From CAZOWL01 sp964583605 (GTDB lineage: Bacteria; Pseudomonadota; Gammaproteobacteria; Chromatiales; Chromatiaceae), in contig CAZOWL010000001.1 of NCBI GenBank assembly GCA_964583605.1, positions 1 to 64,000 of the forward strand: a stretch of 64,000 bases of DNA, given 5' to 3'. Below the pieces are notes generated by a model that had not been told where the DNA came from, made no database searches, and worked only from the letters and a program-made list of their open reading frames with translations. Positions within the stretch are counted from its first letter, which is position 1, and every line of letters begins with the position of its first letter. A program made the position numbers and the translations under genes. Positions 56,324 through 64,000 of the stretch are shown piece after piece.

Positions 56324-57370
56324 ATGAACATCCGCGACGGGCTTCTCGAGAGCATTGGCAACACGCCGCTGATCCGACTGAAGCGACTCTCCGACGCCAC
56401 CGGCTGCGACATCCTGGGCAAGGCCGAATTCCTCAACCCCGGAGGGTCGGTGAAGGACCGGGCCGCCCGCTACATCATCGAGGACGCCGAGGCGAGTGGG
56501 CGACTCGAGGCCGGCGGGATCATCGTCGAGGGCACGGCGGGCAATACCGGCATCGGACTGACCGCCGTCGCAAACGCCCGGGGCTACAGGACCGTCATCG
56601 TGATGCCGGAGACGCAATCACAGGAGAAGAAAGACTTCCTTCGTCTACTGGGAGCGGAGCTGATCTGCGTGCCCGCCGTCCCATATGAGAACCCGAACCA
56701 GTATCAGCACGTCGCAAAACGCCTGGCCGAGCACCTGGCGAAGGACTCGGAGACTTCGGTGCTCTACGCAGACCAGTGGGACAACACCGCCAATCGCGAG
56801 GGGCACCTCAAGAGCACCGGGCCGGAGATCTGGGCCCAGACCGACGGGCGAATCGATGGGTTCATCTGCTCGATCGGCACCGGCGGCACGATCGCGGGCG
56901 TGGGCGATTACCTCAAGGGCAAGGACAAGGACATCGTCATCGCGTTGGCCGACCCACCCGGCACCAAGATGCACCGCTACTTCAAAGGGGGGCGGCTCGA
57001 GCCGACCGAAGGCGATTCGATCGTCGAGGGCATCGGGCAAGGGCGCATCACCGACAACCTGGCCGGCGCCAGCGTCGACGAATCCTTCCTGATCCCGGAC
57101 CAGGAGTCCCTACCCATCCTGTTCGATGTGCTCGAAGAGGAGGGCCTCTGCCTTGGCGGCTCCTCTGGTGTGAACCTCGCCGGCGCAGTGCGCTTGGCCC
57201 GGACGCTCGGCCCCGGCAAGACGATCGTCACGATCCTTTGCGATTCAGGCAGCCGGTACGCGAGCAAGCTCTGGAATCCCACTTTCCTGCGGGATAAGCA
57301 GCTTCCTGTCCCCAGCTGGCTGGAGAGCCAAGCCGTGCGCGACCTCTCCGAGGTCGTGCTCCCGGTCTGA
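56324..57370 (+). CDS. cysK: PLP-dependent cysteine synthase (CysK-like)
   Basis: A 348-residue enzyme of the O-acetylserine sulfhydrylase / cystathionine beta-synthase family. The PLP lysine is in EFLNPGGSVKDRAAR (K48), the substrate loop in EGTAGNTGIGLT, and the phosphate-binding SIGTGGTIAG near residue 184. It makes cysteine from O-acetylserine and sulfide; a cystathionine synthase role is possible. The ATG at 56324 is preferred over upstream frames by homology. No cys genes adjoin it. Confidence 0.9.
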   Translation: MNIRDGLLESIGNTPLIRLKRLSDATGCDILGKAEFLNPGGSVKDRAARYIIEDAEASGRLEAGGIIVEGTAGNTGIGLTAVANARGYRTVIVMPETQSQEKKDFLRLLGAELICVPAVPYENPNQYQHVAKRLAEHLAKDSETSVLYADQWDNTANREGHLKSTGPEIWAQTDGRIDGFICSIGTGGTIAGVGDYLKGKDKDIVIALADPPGTKMHRYFKGGRLEPTEGDSIVEGIGQGRITDNLAGASVDESFLIPDQESLPILFDVLEEEGLCLGGSSGVNLAGAVRLARTLGPGKTIVTILCDSGSRYASKLWNPTFLRDKQLPVPSWLESQAVRDLSEVVLPV

Positions 57371-57458
57371 CGAATCTCGGCGGGCTCCGGGGTAGCGTCT
57401 CGGGGCGGGCTTGCCGCCAGGCTCCCATCAAACGAGCCCGCCCTACTCCGTCCAGCAC

Positions 57459-57640
57459 CTTGGCTACAGGATTCCGCCGCAGGCCGACGCGGGCTGGATC
57501 GACGAGGCCGGCCTGCCGGCCCCTCTTACACCGCTGCGGACTCCGGCGGCTCCGGGAACGACTTCACCCAGCGCAACGCCGCCCTCATGACCTGAGACCT
57601 GATGCACATGGCGCGCACGCTGCCCGACGCGAACGGAAGA
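57459..57640 (+). pseudogene. Flavodoxin-family (FMN reductase-like) gene remnant
   Basis: One frame encodes LGYRIPPQADAGWIDEAG; another, after a frameshift, SYTAADSGGSGNDFTQRN and AALMT, then a TGA where a Trp is expected, then DLMHMARTLPDANG. This is a pattern of a multimeric flavodoxin-like NAD(P)H reductase. Only the internal part is left, with a frameshift and a stop. Confidence 0.5.
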
Positions 57641-57648
57641 ACCGGCGC

Positions 57649-58344
57649 CTATGCCGACGACGTGGGCGACGTTGCTAGCGCGCTGCCGGGTCTGAGCATG
57701 AGCAATCGTCGGTAGGCCCCGAAGGCGATCAGGAAATTACTGATCGACAGCAGCGACTCGGCGCCGCCGTGAAGCACGTCGGCGTGGCTCAGGCTCGGCA
57801 GACCGAGCTGCTTCGTCGCGACCTGGATAGCGGCGACCGTCACCGCGACAAACACAAGCATGAACCAGAAGCCGAAGATGCTGATTGGCGAGAATAGCGA
57901 TCGGTCCTTGCGATACAGGAGCAGCAGCGTGATCAGGAATGTCAGATAGGCGATGTTGGTCCCGGGCAGCAAGGATACGGGCTCGGCCCCGGACGCCAAT
58001 CCCCAGGTGCCCCAAAGCACGCCGACGACGATCACCAGCACCGCGAGCCGCAAGCCGCCAATCCGCCGCGGCTGCAACATCCACAGGCTCACCGCCGCCA
58101 GCGACAAGCTGCCCGCAAACATGAGCGTCTGCGCGGCGCCCATCAGCCATTGCGCCCGATCCCCGCTGAGATGGAACGCCAGGATCAGCGTGCCGCCGAC
58201 GAGGTGCGGGATCATAGCGAGCGCAAATAGCGCCAGGCGGGGTTGAGCGATGGCGATGGCGTAGCGGCGGATCAGCACGATCGCGGCCAGCCACTCGGTG
58301 ACCGTCAGTATGTGGATAATCCAGGTCGGGATCGAGAGCAGCAT
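57649..58344 (-). CDS. DUF2499-DUF3593 fusion membrane protein (Ycf49-like)
   Basis: A 231-residue membrane protein with about six helices. The N-terminal half (LSIPTWIIHILTVTEWLAAI ... LALFALAMIPHLVGGTLILA) matches DUF2499/Ycf49. The C-terminal half (SIFGFWFMLVFVAVTVAA ... ADVLHGGAESLLSISNFLIA) matches DUF3593, which is usually a separate, adjacent gene in cyanobacteria and plastids. Their function is unknown. Presence here in a fused form fits a phototroph-related role. Start at 58344; downstream of cysK on the opposite strand. Confidence 0.75.
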   Translation of the reverse strand: MLLSIPTWIIHILTVTEWLAAIVLIRRYAIAIAQPRLALFALAMIPHLVGGTLILAFHLSGDRAQWLMGAAQTLMFAGSLSLAAVSLWMLQPRRIGGLRLAVLVIVVGVLWGTWGLASGAEPVSLLPGTNIAYLTFLITLLLLYRKDRSLFSPISIFGFWFMLVFVAVTVAAIQVATKQLGLPSLSHADVLHGGAESLLSISNFLIAFGAYRRLLMLRPGSALATSPTSSA

Positions 58345-58660
58345 CGGCGGCGTCCAGGGACATCGGTTGTGGGGACGGTTCGACGCGAGGTTACCGCGCA
58401 GTGTCGGTCATATAAACCACCGCTTATGTCGATGCAACCATCGGCTTGTGATCACCATGTCGATCGCTCGAGCGCCGATCGCGGCCGTGCGCAGCACCTC
58501 GGGGGGCCTTGGTCGGCGAGGTCGCCCGCGCATCAGTATTGGCCGGCGCGCTCGTGCGAGCGGCGCGATGTTGATCCATCGCTCACCGACACCATGATGG
58601 AAGTGCGGAATTCGGACCGGAGATGGTGTTCTCCGCCCTCACGAAAGGGAAGCGTATCCA
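58345..58660. other. Upstream region of the TAXI remnant
   Basis: About 315 bases, no gene recognised. Confidence 0.35.
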
Positions 58661-59264
58661 ATGAAGATCTCCAAGACCCGTAGTCGTCTCGAGATGTTGG
58701 CGCTGTTCGGCGGCAGTGCACTGCTGTTGCTGGCTGGCATCCTCATCGCGCTGCAGTTCGTGCAGCCGGCACCGCCGAGGTCGATCCGCATCGCGACCGG
58801 CAGCGCAGACGGCGCCTACTATCGCTACGCCGAACGCTACCGGCAACTACTGGCCGAGCACGGCACCGCGATTGAACCAACTCACCGGGGCGCGGATCGG
58901 GATCGGTGCGGAGGACAGCGGAACGCAACGACTGGCCCGGCATCTGCTCCGTGACAACGGCATCACCGAAGACGCCGCCACGCTCGTGAAGACGCTGCCG
59001 CCTGTCTACCGCTGGCGGATCCGCCGGCGCATTCTCCGCTGGTATGTAGAGCTGCGCCGGATCGACCTGGCCCTCGAAGGGGAGCCACCCGCACCAGAGC
59101 GTCTCGAAGCGCTCTCGCGGGAGCTGCACAACATCGAGTCCGAAGCGGCCCGCGTCGACGTCCCGCTGGCTTACAGCGACGCGCTCTATAATTTGCGGCT
59201 GCACATCGACCTGTTGGGCCACAAGCTCCAACGCCACATCAACGGGGCGACGCGCGCATCCTGA
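58661..59264 (+). pseudogene. Broken TAXI-family solute-binding protein gene
   Basis: The 5' frame encodes a membrane/signal helix and IRIATGSADGAYYRYAERYR, the start of TAXI-type TRAP substrate-binding proteins. Near 58880-58895 the frame shifts to LTGARIGIGAEDSGTQRLAR, then jumps to the C-terminal LVKTLPPVYRWRIRRRILRW and LYNLRLHIDLLGHKL. The central about 200 residues are missing, as is part of the front. It should be inactive. Confidence 0.75.
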
Positions 59265-59469
59265 GGCGCGGGACACCACAACCCGTTTCGCGCGCGAGCC
59301 ATCATCCCCATGATCCGATAGCTACCATCGGCCGGCTCGTTGAAAAAGGGCCGCATCCCCCGAACTTCGTGCACTAGCCGAGGTCGAACGCAATCGTCTC
59401 GGGCGAGAGGATTGCCTCGCCGCTACTCTTTCAAGCAGTAGGTGAATGGTTCCCGTGCAAGGCGACCCC

Positions 59470-60561
59470 ATGAACATCCCCGCTGTCTCGATCGCGACCG
59501 TGAAGGCGGCCCTGATCGAGCAGTACGCGGATCCGATATTGAGACGGCGGGCCTCGATGCTTTGGGGCCCGCGCGGTGTCGGCAAGTCATCCATCGTGCA
59601 GCAGGTCGCTCGCCACTATGACGTGCCCCTGATCGACCTGCGTCTCACGACGATCGAGCCGGTCGACATCCGCGGCGCCATCTACGCCGACGAGCGACAG
59701 GCCAAGACCGTCTGGTTCCCCCCTGAATTCCTGCCGACGATCGAGCAGCCAGAGGGCATACTGTTCCTGGATGAGCTGACGGCGGCGGACCAAAGGCTGC
59801 AGATCTCGGCCTACTCGCTGATCCTCGACCGACGCGTCGGCCACTACCATCTGCCCGACGGCTGGCAGGTGATCGCAGCCGGCAACGCGAGCGTGCACGG
59901 CGCCATCAGTCACGAAATGGGCACCGCTCTGGCCGATCGCATGTTCCACTTCAATGTGCAGACGGTCATCGACGCCTTCCTGGAGTACGCCCTGGCGATG
60001 AAGTTCGCCCCGGAGGTGATGGCCTATCTCAAGGTCCGGCCGGACAAGCTCGACGATACGCAAGCCCAGCTCGCCAACGATTACCTCGTCGGCGCGAGCC
60101 CGCGTGGCTGGGAGGACATCTCCAATATCCTAAAATCCGACGTCTCAGAGGCGGCCAAGCGCACCTTCGTCCAGGGGCGGATCGGCGCTGCCAACGCCGC
60201 CGAGTTCTTCGGCGTCCTGCGCGAGCTCCAGGCGAGCGTCGACGTCGTGCATCTGCTCGAGTGCCGGCCAGGGAAAGAGACCGCTGAGCGCCTGCCGGCG
60301 AGCCTCGATGGCCTCTACGGCATGATTTACGGTCTGCTCGCCGCGATCAATAATGAGCGCACCGTGCGGCGGGCCCTGGAGATCATCGAGCAGCTGCCCG
60401 ACTCGCCTGGCCCGGCAACCTTGCCGATCCGTGAGACGCAAACGCTGGCGATGGAGCTGATCCTGCAGAAGGCGCTGGAATTGGAGCTGGAGGCCGAGGT
60501 CCTCGGCAGTGCGGCCTATCAGCGTTACGCCGAGCGGCGCGAGGCCGATGAGCGTGACTGA
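59470..60561 (+). CDS. MoxR-like AAA+ ATPase
   Basis: A 363-residue ATPase. Walker A is GPRGVGKSSIV (about residues 37-47). Walker B is ILFLDELTAAD; VIAAGNASVHG is the sensor region, and the arginine-finger zone follows ALADRMFHF. Its partner is the DUF2201/vWA protein, whose gene overlaps the 3' end by 14 bases. MoxR-vWA pairs act as chaperones that load cofactors or remodel complexes; the client is unknown. The ATG at 59470 fits homologues. Confidence 0.9.
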   Translation: MNIPAVSIATVKAALIEQYADPILRRRASMLWGPRGVGKSSIVQQVARHYDVPLIDLRLTTIEPVDIRGAIYADERQAKTVWFPPEFLPTIEQPEGILFLDELTAADQRLQISAYSLILDRRVGHYHLPDGWQVIAAGNASVHGAISHEMGTALADRMFHFNVQTVIDAFLEYALAMKFAPEVMAYLKVRPDKLDDTQAQLANDYLVGASPRGWEDISNILKSDVSEAAKRTFVQGRIGAANAAEFFGVLRELQASVDVVHLLECRPGKETAERLPASLDGLYGMIYGLLAAINNERTVRRALEIIEQLPDSPGPATLPIRETQTLAMELILQKALELELEAEVLGSAAYQRYAERREADERD

Positions 60562-61921
60562 CGATGACTCGAGATTCCTGCGGCACCGTGGCACGCGGGC
60601 GGTTCAACGGCTTGTCGAGCTCGCGCCGTCGACCGGCGGCCTGGCCCTGTGGATCCGCCATCAGGACCTCGCCGATGGCGGCGAGGCGCAGCTGATCGCG
60701 AGCAACGGCAAGACCATCTATTACGGCTACGCGTTCGAGGCCCTCTCCCTCGCGGAGCAGACCGGGCTTGTCGCGCACGAGGTGCTGCACGTCGCGCTGC
60801 GCCATTCGCGGCGTTTCAGCGATCTGCGCCGCCTGCTCGGCGATGTCGATCTCGACATCTACAATCTCTGCGCCGATGCCATCATCAACAGCACCCTGAG
60901 CCATCTCGGCTGGCTGAAGCTTCCGACCACTGCCGTGCATCTCGACCGGCTTCTCACCGATGTGCTGAATGTCCACGAGAACCTGGACAAGGCACTGTTG
61001 GAATGGGATCTCGAGCGCCTCTATCGCGCCATCGACGATCGACGGCCGCCATTCGCGCTGCGCGCCGCGGGCACACCGCAAAGCCGTCGGGCCGAGGGCG
61101 AGACCACCCCGCGCGAAGACGGGGCAGCGCGCAACACGAGCCAGCGCTCGCAGACCCAGCCGGCACCGGTGCGTAATGATGGGCCGAAGTCCCTGCGCGC
61201 GCGCCAGCTCAGCCGCGCCATCATGCGTGATCTCTTGCCGAGCGACGATGAGGAAGGCCCCGAGGACGAGGCCGAGCTGTCGCGCGAGTGGCGCGAGCGG
61301 CTGCTGCGCGCGCACGTCAACGACGGCGTGCACTCGCTACTGCGGGCATTGGTCGCCGACCTGCCCAAGACCCGCACACCCTGGGAGCACGTCCTGCGCA
61401 CGCGCCTGTCCCGCGGGCTATCACGCCAGGTCGCCCTCTCCTGGTCGCGACCGGCACGCTCTTACCTCGCCAATCGCGGCCGCATCGGCCTGGACAAGAG
61501 GATGCCCTGGGAGCCTGGGCGCACCTCGACCAAGCTCGTGCCGCGGTTGGTGGTGATCGTCGACGTATCCGGCTCGATCGATGACGCCTTGCTGCAGCGC
61601 TTCGCGCGCGAGATCGAGGCCATCACGCGGCGCCTCGAAACCCGCGTCGTGACGATCATTGGGGACCGACAGGTCTCCCGGGTGGAGGTCTTCGAGCCGG
61701 GACGATGCCGGCTCCGGGATATCCGCTTCCACGGCGGCGGCGGCACGGACTTTTCGCCGCTGCTCGAGGAGGCCGATGAGCATCGGCCTGACCTCGGCGT
61801 CGTCTTGACCGATCTGCAGGGGCCGGCCCGATTCCGCCCGGCCTGGCCGGTGCTCTGGGCCGTACCGGTCGAGCACGGGCATGCCGAGGCACCATTCGGC
61901 ACCAAGCTGGTGATCAGCTGA
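60548..61921 (+). CDS. DUF2201 protein: putative metallopeptidase plus vWA-like domain
   Basis: A 457-residue protein. A zinc-peptidase-like motif, HEVLHVALRH, is at about residues 77-86. A proline-, alanine- and charge-rich linker (about 170-255) joins it to a C-terminal vWA-like domain whose MIDAS motif is DVSGSID near residue 338, with GGGGTDFSPLLEEA as the threonine loop and VLTDLQG as the third site. It is co-translated with the MoxR-like ATPase. The family is described as 'VWA-like with putative metallopeptidase domain'. Whether it is proteolytic is not known. Confidence 0.88.
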   Translation: MSVTDDDSRFLRHRGTRAVQRLVELAPSTGGLALWIRHQDLADGGEAQLIASNGKTIYYGYAFEALSLAEQTGLVAHEVLHVALRHSRRFSDLRRLLGDVDLDIYNLCADAIINSTLSHLGWLKLPTTAVHLDRLLTDVLNVHENLDKALLEWDLERLYRAIDDRRPPFALRAAGTPQSRRAEGETTPREDGAARNTSQRSQTQPAPVRNDGPKSLRARQLSRAIMRDLLPSDDEEGPEDEAELSREWRERLLRAHVNDGVHSLLRALVADLPKTRTPWEHVLRTRLSRGLSRQVALSWSRPARSYLANRGRIGLDKRMPWEPGRTSTKLVPRLVVIVDVSGSIDDALLQRFAREIEAITRRLETRVVTIIGDRQVSRVEVFEPGRCRLRDIRFHGGGGTDFSPLLEEADEHRPDLGVVLTDLQGPARFRPAWPVLWAVPVEHGHAEAPFGTKLVIS

Positions 61922-62101
61922 CCGGCAGACGGCGGCGGCCATTGGACAGATTGACGCCCCGCCCGGGCCTCGACGAAGCGTCTACATTGTCCGTGGCTGT
62001 CGAGGTGGGGCCAGCTACCGGGCAGTGAACGGCCCCGCACGACCTACGCACCCGCATTCCTGGAGGTCTGCACCCTCCCTTGGCTCCACATGCCCTTTTT
62101 G

Positions 62102-62223
62102 CTACGAGATCCGCGAAGCACGTTCGCCCCCTCGCCCTCTGGGAGAGGGTGGGGTGAGGGACCGATCAGGGGCGAGGCGACATGTCATGGTCCGGGGTGG
62201 CTCGCCTCGCCCCATGATCGTTA
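62102..62223 (-). repeat. Dispersed 125-bp repeat, first of a tandem pair
   Basis: A reverse-orientation copy with one base missing in the GGTTGGGG stretch. It shares its terminal CATGATCGTTA with the start of the next copy. Confidence 0.9.
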
Positions 62224-62346
62224 CCATGAAATTCGCGGAGCACGTTCGCCCCCTCGCCCTCTGGGAGAGGGTTGGGGTGAGGGAACGGTCAGGGGCGAGA
62301 CGACGTTTCATCGTCCGGGGTGGCTCGCCTCGCCCCATGATCGTTA
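62221..62346 (-). repeat. Dispersed 125-bp repeat, second of a tandem pair
   Basis: A complete reverse copy, TTACCATGAAATTCGCGGAG to CATGATCGTTA, abutting the first head to tail. It ends 16 bases before the ABC ATPase start. Confidence 0.9.
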
Positions 62347-62362
62347 GCGGGTCGACTTGCAC

Positions 62363-63088
62363 ATGAACCGCCCGAGCCAGCGGCCGGAGCCCGTCTTCCA
62401 GGTGCGTCGCGTCACCAAGATCTATCCGATGGGCGAGGTCCGCGTCGAGGCCCTGCGCGGCGTCGATCTGGACCTGTACCGGGGTGAGCTGGTCGTCCTG
62501 CTGGGGCCTTCGGGCAGTGGGAAGTCGACGCTGCTCAACATCCTCGGTGGCCTCGACTCGGCGACCAGCGGCTCCGTGGAGTGCGCCGGCCGGGATCTGA
62601 CCCAGGCCGGCGATCGCGAGCTGACGGCCTTTCGCCGCCACGTCGTCGGCTTCGTCTTTCAGTTCTACAACCTGATCCCAAGCCTGACCGCACGCGAGAA
62701 CGTAGCCATCGTCACCGAGATCGCGAGCGCGCCGATGTCGCCGGTCGAGGCACTCGAGCTTGTCGGCCTCGGGCACCGGCTGGATCACTTCCCGGCCCAG
62801 CTCTCCGGCGGCGAGCAGCAGCGTGTAGCCATCGCCCGGGCCGTGGCGAAGCGGCCCCAGATCCTGCTCTGTGATGAGCCAACGGGCGCGCTCGACTCGA
62901 CCACCGGCGTCCTGGTGCTGGAGGCGATCGAGCGGATCAACCGTGAGCTTGGAACGACGACGGCCGTCATCACCCACAACGCCGGCATCGCGGCGATGGC
63001 CGATCGCGTGATTCATTTCGCCGATGGGCGCATCCGGGCCCTCGAGGAGAACCCCTCGCGCAAGGCCCCGCGGGAGCTCAGCTGGTGA
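62363..63088 (+). CDS. ABC transporter ATP-binding protein, LolD/MacB type
   Basis: A 241-residue ATPase. Walker A is [17 protein letters not shown], the Q-loop is [16 protein letters not shown], the signature [14 protein letters not shown] and Walker [14 protein letters not shown]. This is the type powering MacB-like and LolCDE-like permeases with large periplasmic domains. ATG at 62363 is chosen; a TTG at 62357 is upstream. It overlaps the permease gene by 4 bases (GTGA). Its 5' flank is formed by a tandem repeat pair, so the promoter lies in or before the repeats. Confidence 0.93.
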   Translation: MNRPSQRPEPVFQVRRVTKIYPMGEVRVEALRGVDLDLYRGELVVLLGPSGSGKSTLLNILGGLDSATSGSVECAGRDLTQAGDRELTAFRRHVVGFVFQFYNLIPSLTARENVAIVTEIASAPMSPVEALELVGLGHRLDHFPAQLSGGEQQRVAIARAVAKRPQILLCDEPTGALDSTTGVLVLEAIERINRELGTTTAVITHNAGIAAMADRVIHFADGRIRALEENPSRKAPRELSW

Positions 63089-64000
63089 AGGCGCTGACGC
63101 GCAAGCTGCTCCGCGAGGCCTGGCAGATGCGCAGCCAGGCACTGGCCATCGGTGTCGTGATCGCCGGCGGTGTGGCGACCCTGATCATGTCGCTCTCCGC
63201 GCTCGATTCGCTGAGCCTGACGCGCGACGCCTTCTACCGCGATGCCCGCTTCGCCGAGGTCTTCGCATCGCTGAAGCGCGCGCCCGAATCCTTGCGGGCC
63301 GCCATCGAGCGCATCCCCGGCGTGCAGCAGGTCCAGACCCGGGTCGTGGCCGCCGTCAACCTCGATATCCCGGCGTTCGAGGATCCTGCCACCGCCATGC
63401 TGATCTCGCTCCCCGATGGCCGCAACGCGGTGCTCAATCGCCTGCATCTGCGCGAGGGGCGGCTCCCCGAGCCTGGCCGCCCGCACGAGGTCGTCGTCGG
63501 CCACGCCTTCGCCGAGGCCCACGGGTTTCACCCGGGCGACCGCCTGAGGGCCATCATCAACGAGCGCCGGCAGGGCCTGGAGATCGTCGGCGTGGCGCTG
63601 TCGCCCGAGTACATCTACCACATCAAGCCGGGGGATCTGTTCCCCGACTTCGCACGCCACGGCGTCCTGTGGATGAACCGCACCGAGCTCGCAAATGCCT
63701 ACGACATGGACGGCGCCTTCAACGATGTGGCGCTCACGCTGACGCGTGAGGCGCGCCTTGGTGACGTGATCATGGGGCTCGACCGCCTCCTCGCCCCCTA
63801 TGGCGGGCTCGGTGCGATCGCGCGCGAGGACCAGATCTCCGATCGCTATCTGAGCGCCGAACTCGAGCAGCTACGCACGATGGCGACGCTGTTTCCAGCG
63901 ATATTTCTCAGCGTCGCCGCCTTCCTCTTGAACATCGTCATGGCCCGGCTGATCGCGACCCAACGTGACCAGATCGCGATCCTCAAGGCGTTCGGCTACA
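63085..64000 (+). CDS. ABC transporter permease, FtsX/MacB type, 5' part
   Basis: At least 305 residues, running off the window end. An N-terminal membrane helix ([20 protein letters not shown], about 18-37) is followed by a large periplasmic domain ([35 protein letters not shown]) and a second helix ([20 protein letters not shown]). This is the MacB/FtsX-like layout with DevC-type first domain. GTG at 63085 overlaps the ATPase stop. The substrate is unknown. Confidence 0.9.
   Translation, partial: MKALTRKLLREAWQMRSQALAIGVVIAGGVATLIMSLSALDSLSLTRDAFYRDARFAEVFASLKRAPESLRAAIERIPGVQQVQTRVVAAVNLDIPAFEDPATAMLISLPDGRNAVLNRLHLREGRLPEPGRPHEVVVGHAFAEAHGFHPGDRLRAIINERRQGLEIVGVALSPEYIYHIKPGDLFPDFARHGVLWMNRTELANAYDMDGAFNDVALTLTREARLGDVIMGLDRLLAPYGGLGAIAREDQISDRYLSAELEQLRTMATLFPAIFLSVAAFLLNIVMARLIATQRDQIAILKAFGY

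Noticed and set aside
62102..63142. 346-codon minus-strand frame at the ABC ATPase
   Set aside because: It is antisense to the ATPase with clear Walker motifs, and it continues through both dispersed repeats.

Overview
The window is GC-rich, gene-dense chromosomal DNA from a gammaproteobacterium. I infer a purple sulfur bacterium or a close relative (Chromatiales), without proof. The pointers are a class II (B12-dependent) ribonucleotide reductase, class II and multiheme c-type cytochromes, a DUF2499-DUF3593 membrane protein otherwise known from oxygenic phototrophs, a Rop-like/CCE_0567-type small protein usually found near nif genes, remains of a diversity-generating retroelement, and a heavy load of toxin-antitoxin genes and short dispersed repeats. 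No rRNA, tRNA, CRISPR array or complete insertion sequence was seen.

Layout, left to right. 0-7.3 kb: a class II cytochrome c, an AT-richer island with an unknown 450-residue protein and a chorismatase-family (FkbO/Hyg5/XanB2-like) protein, a small conserved protein and a SEC-C/TPR protein. 7.6-10.8 kb: a secreted metzincin-type protease with PKD and HYR domains and a recently duplicated C-terminal module. 11.3-20 kb: housekeeping genes (acnA, purB, an OmpA-family protein, class II RNR, msrB). 20-26.5 kb: a six-gene leftward operon of the Ter stress system: TerY-like vWA, TerD, TerY-like vWA, TerY with zinc ribbon, PP2C phosphatase, zinc-ribbon kinase. 27-32.3 kb: an accessory region with a MazEF-like pair, a Phd-PIN pair, a broken caspase/CHAT-like plus FGE-like variable protein, a reverse transcriptase with an apparent internal deletion, a WD40 fragment, a DUF1992 protein and pcm. 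32.6-46 kb: small envelope proteins, an outer-membrane protein, a LysM protein, then a leftward cluster of LysM-sulfatase, LysM-DUF1254/DUF1214 protein, a Tat/Sec-exported protein and an octaheme cytochrome with TPRs; next an AbrB-Doc pair, a RelE-like fragment and an AraC regulator. 46-54.2 kb: an intact and a broken Uma2 nuclease gene, and an intermembrane lipid-transport operon (AsmA-like, two PqiA-like proteins, PqiB, PqiC), interrupted between pqiB and pqiC by a dispersed repeat and a nuclease-gene fragment. 54.5-64 kb: dps, a Met-rich coiled-coil membrane protein, a PLP cysteine synthase, a flavodoxin-family remnant, the DUF2499-DUF3593 protein, a broken TAXI substrate-binding gene, a MoxR/DUF2201-vWA pair and the start of an ABC exporter operon.

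The most notable parts are the Ter phosphorylation operon (20.1-26.5 kb) and the decayed diversity-generating retroelement (27.9-30.4 kb). In the latter, the putative variable region still shows the run of NNC codons expected from adenine-directed mutagenesis. A roughly 125-bp repeat with two hairpins occurs eight times. One near-shared LysM module is attached to three envelope proteins, and a TTGACATTTCGCGACA-like motif lies upstream of two of those genes and of the AraC gene.
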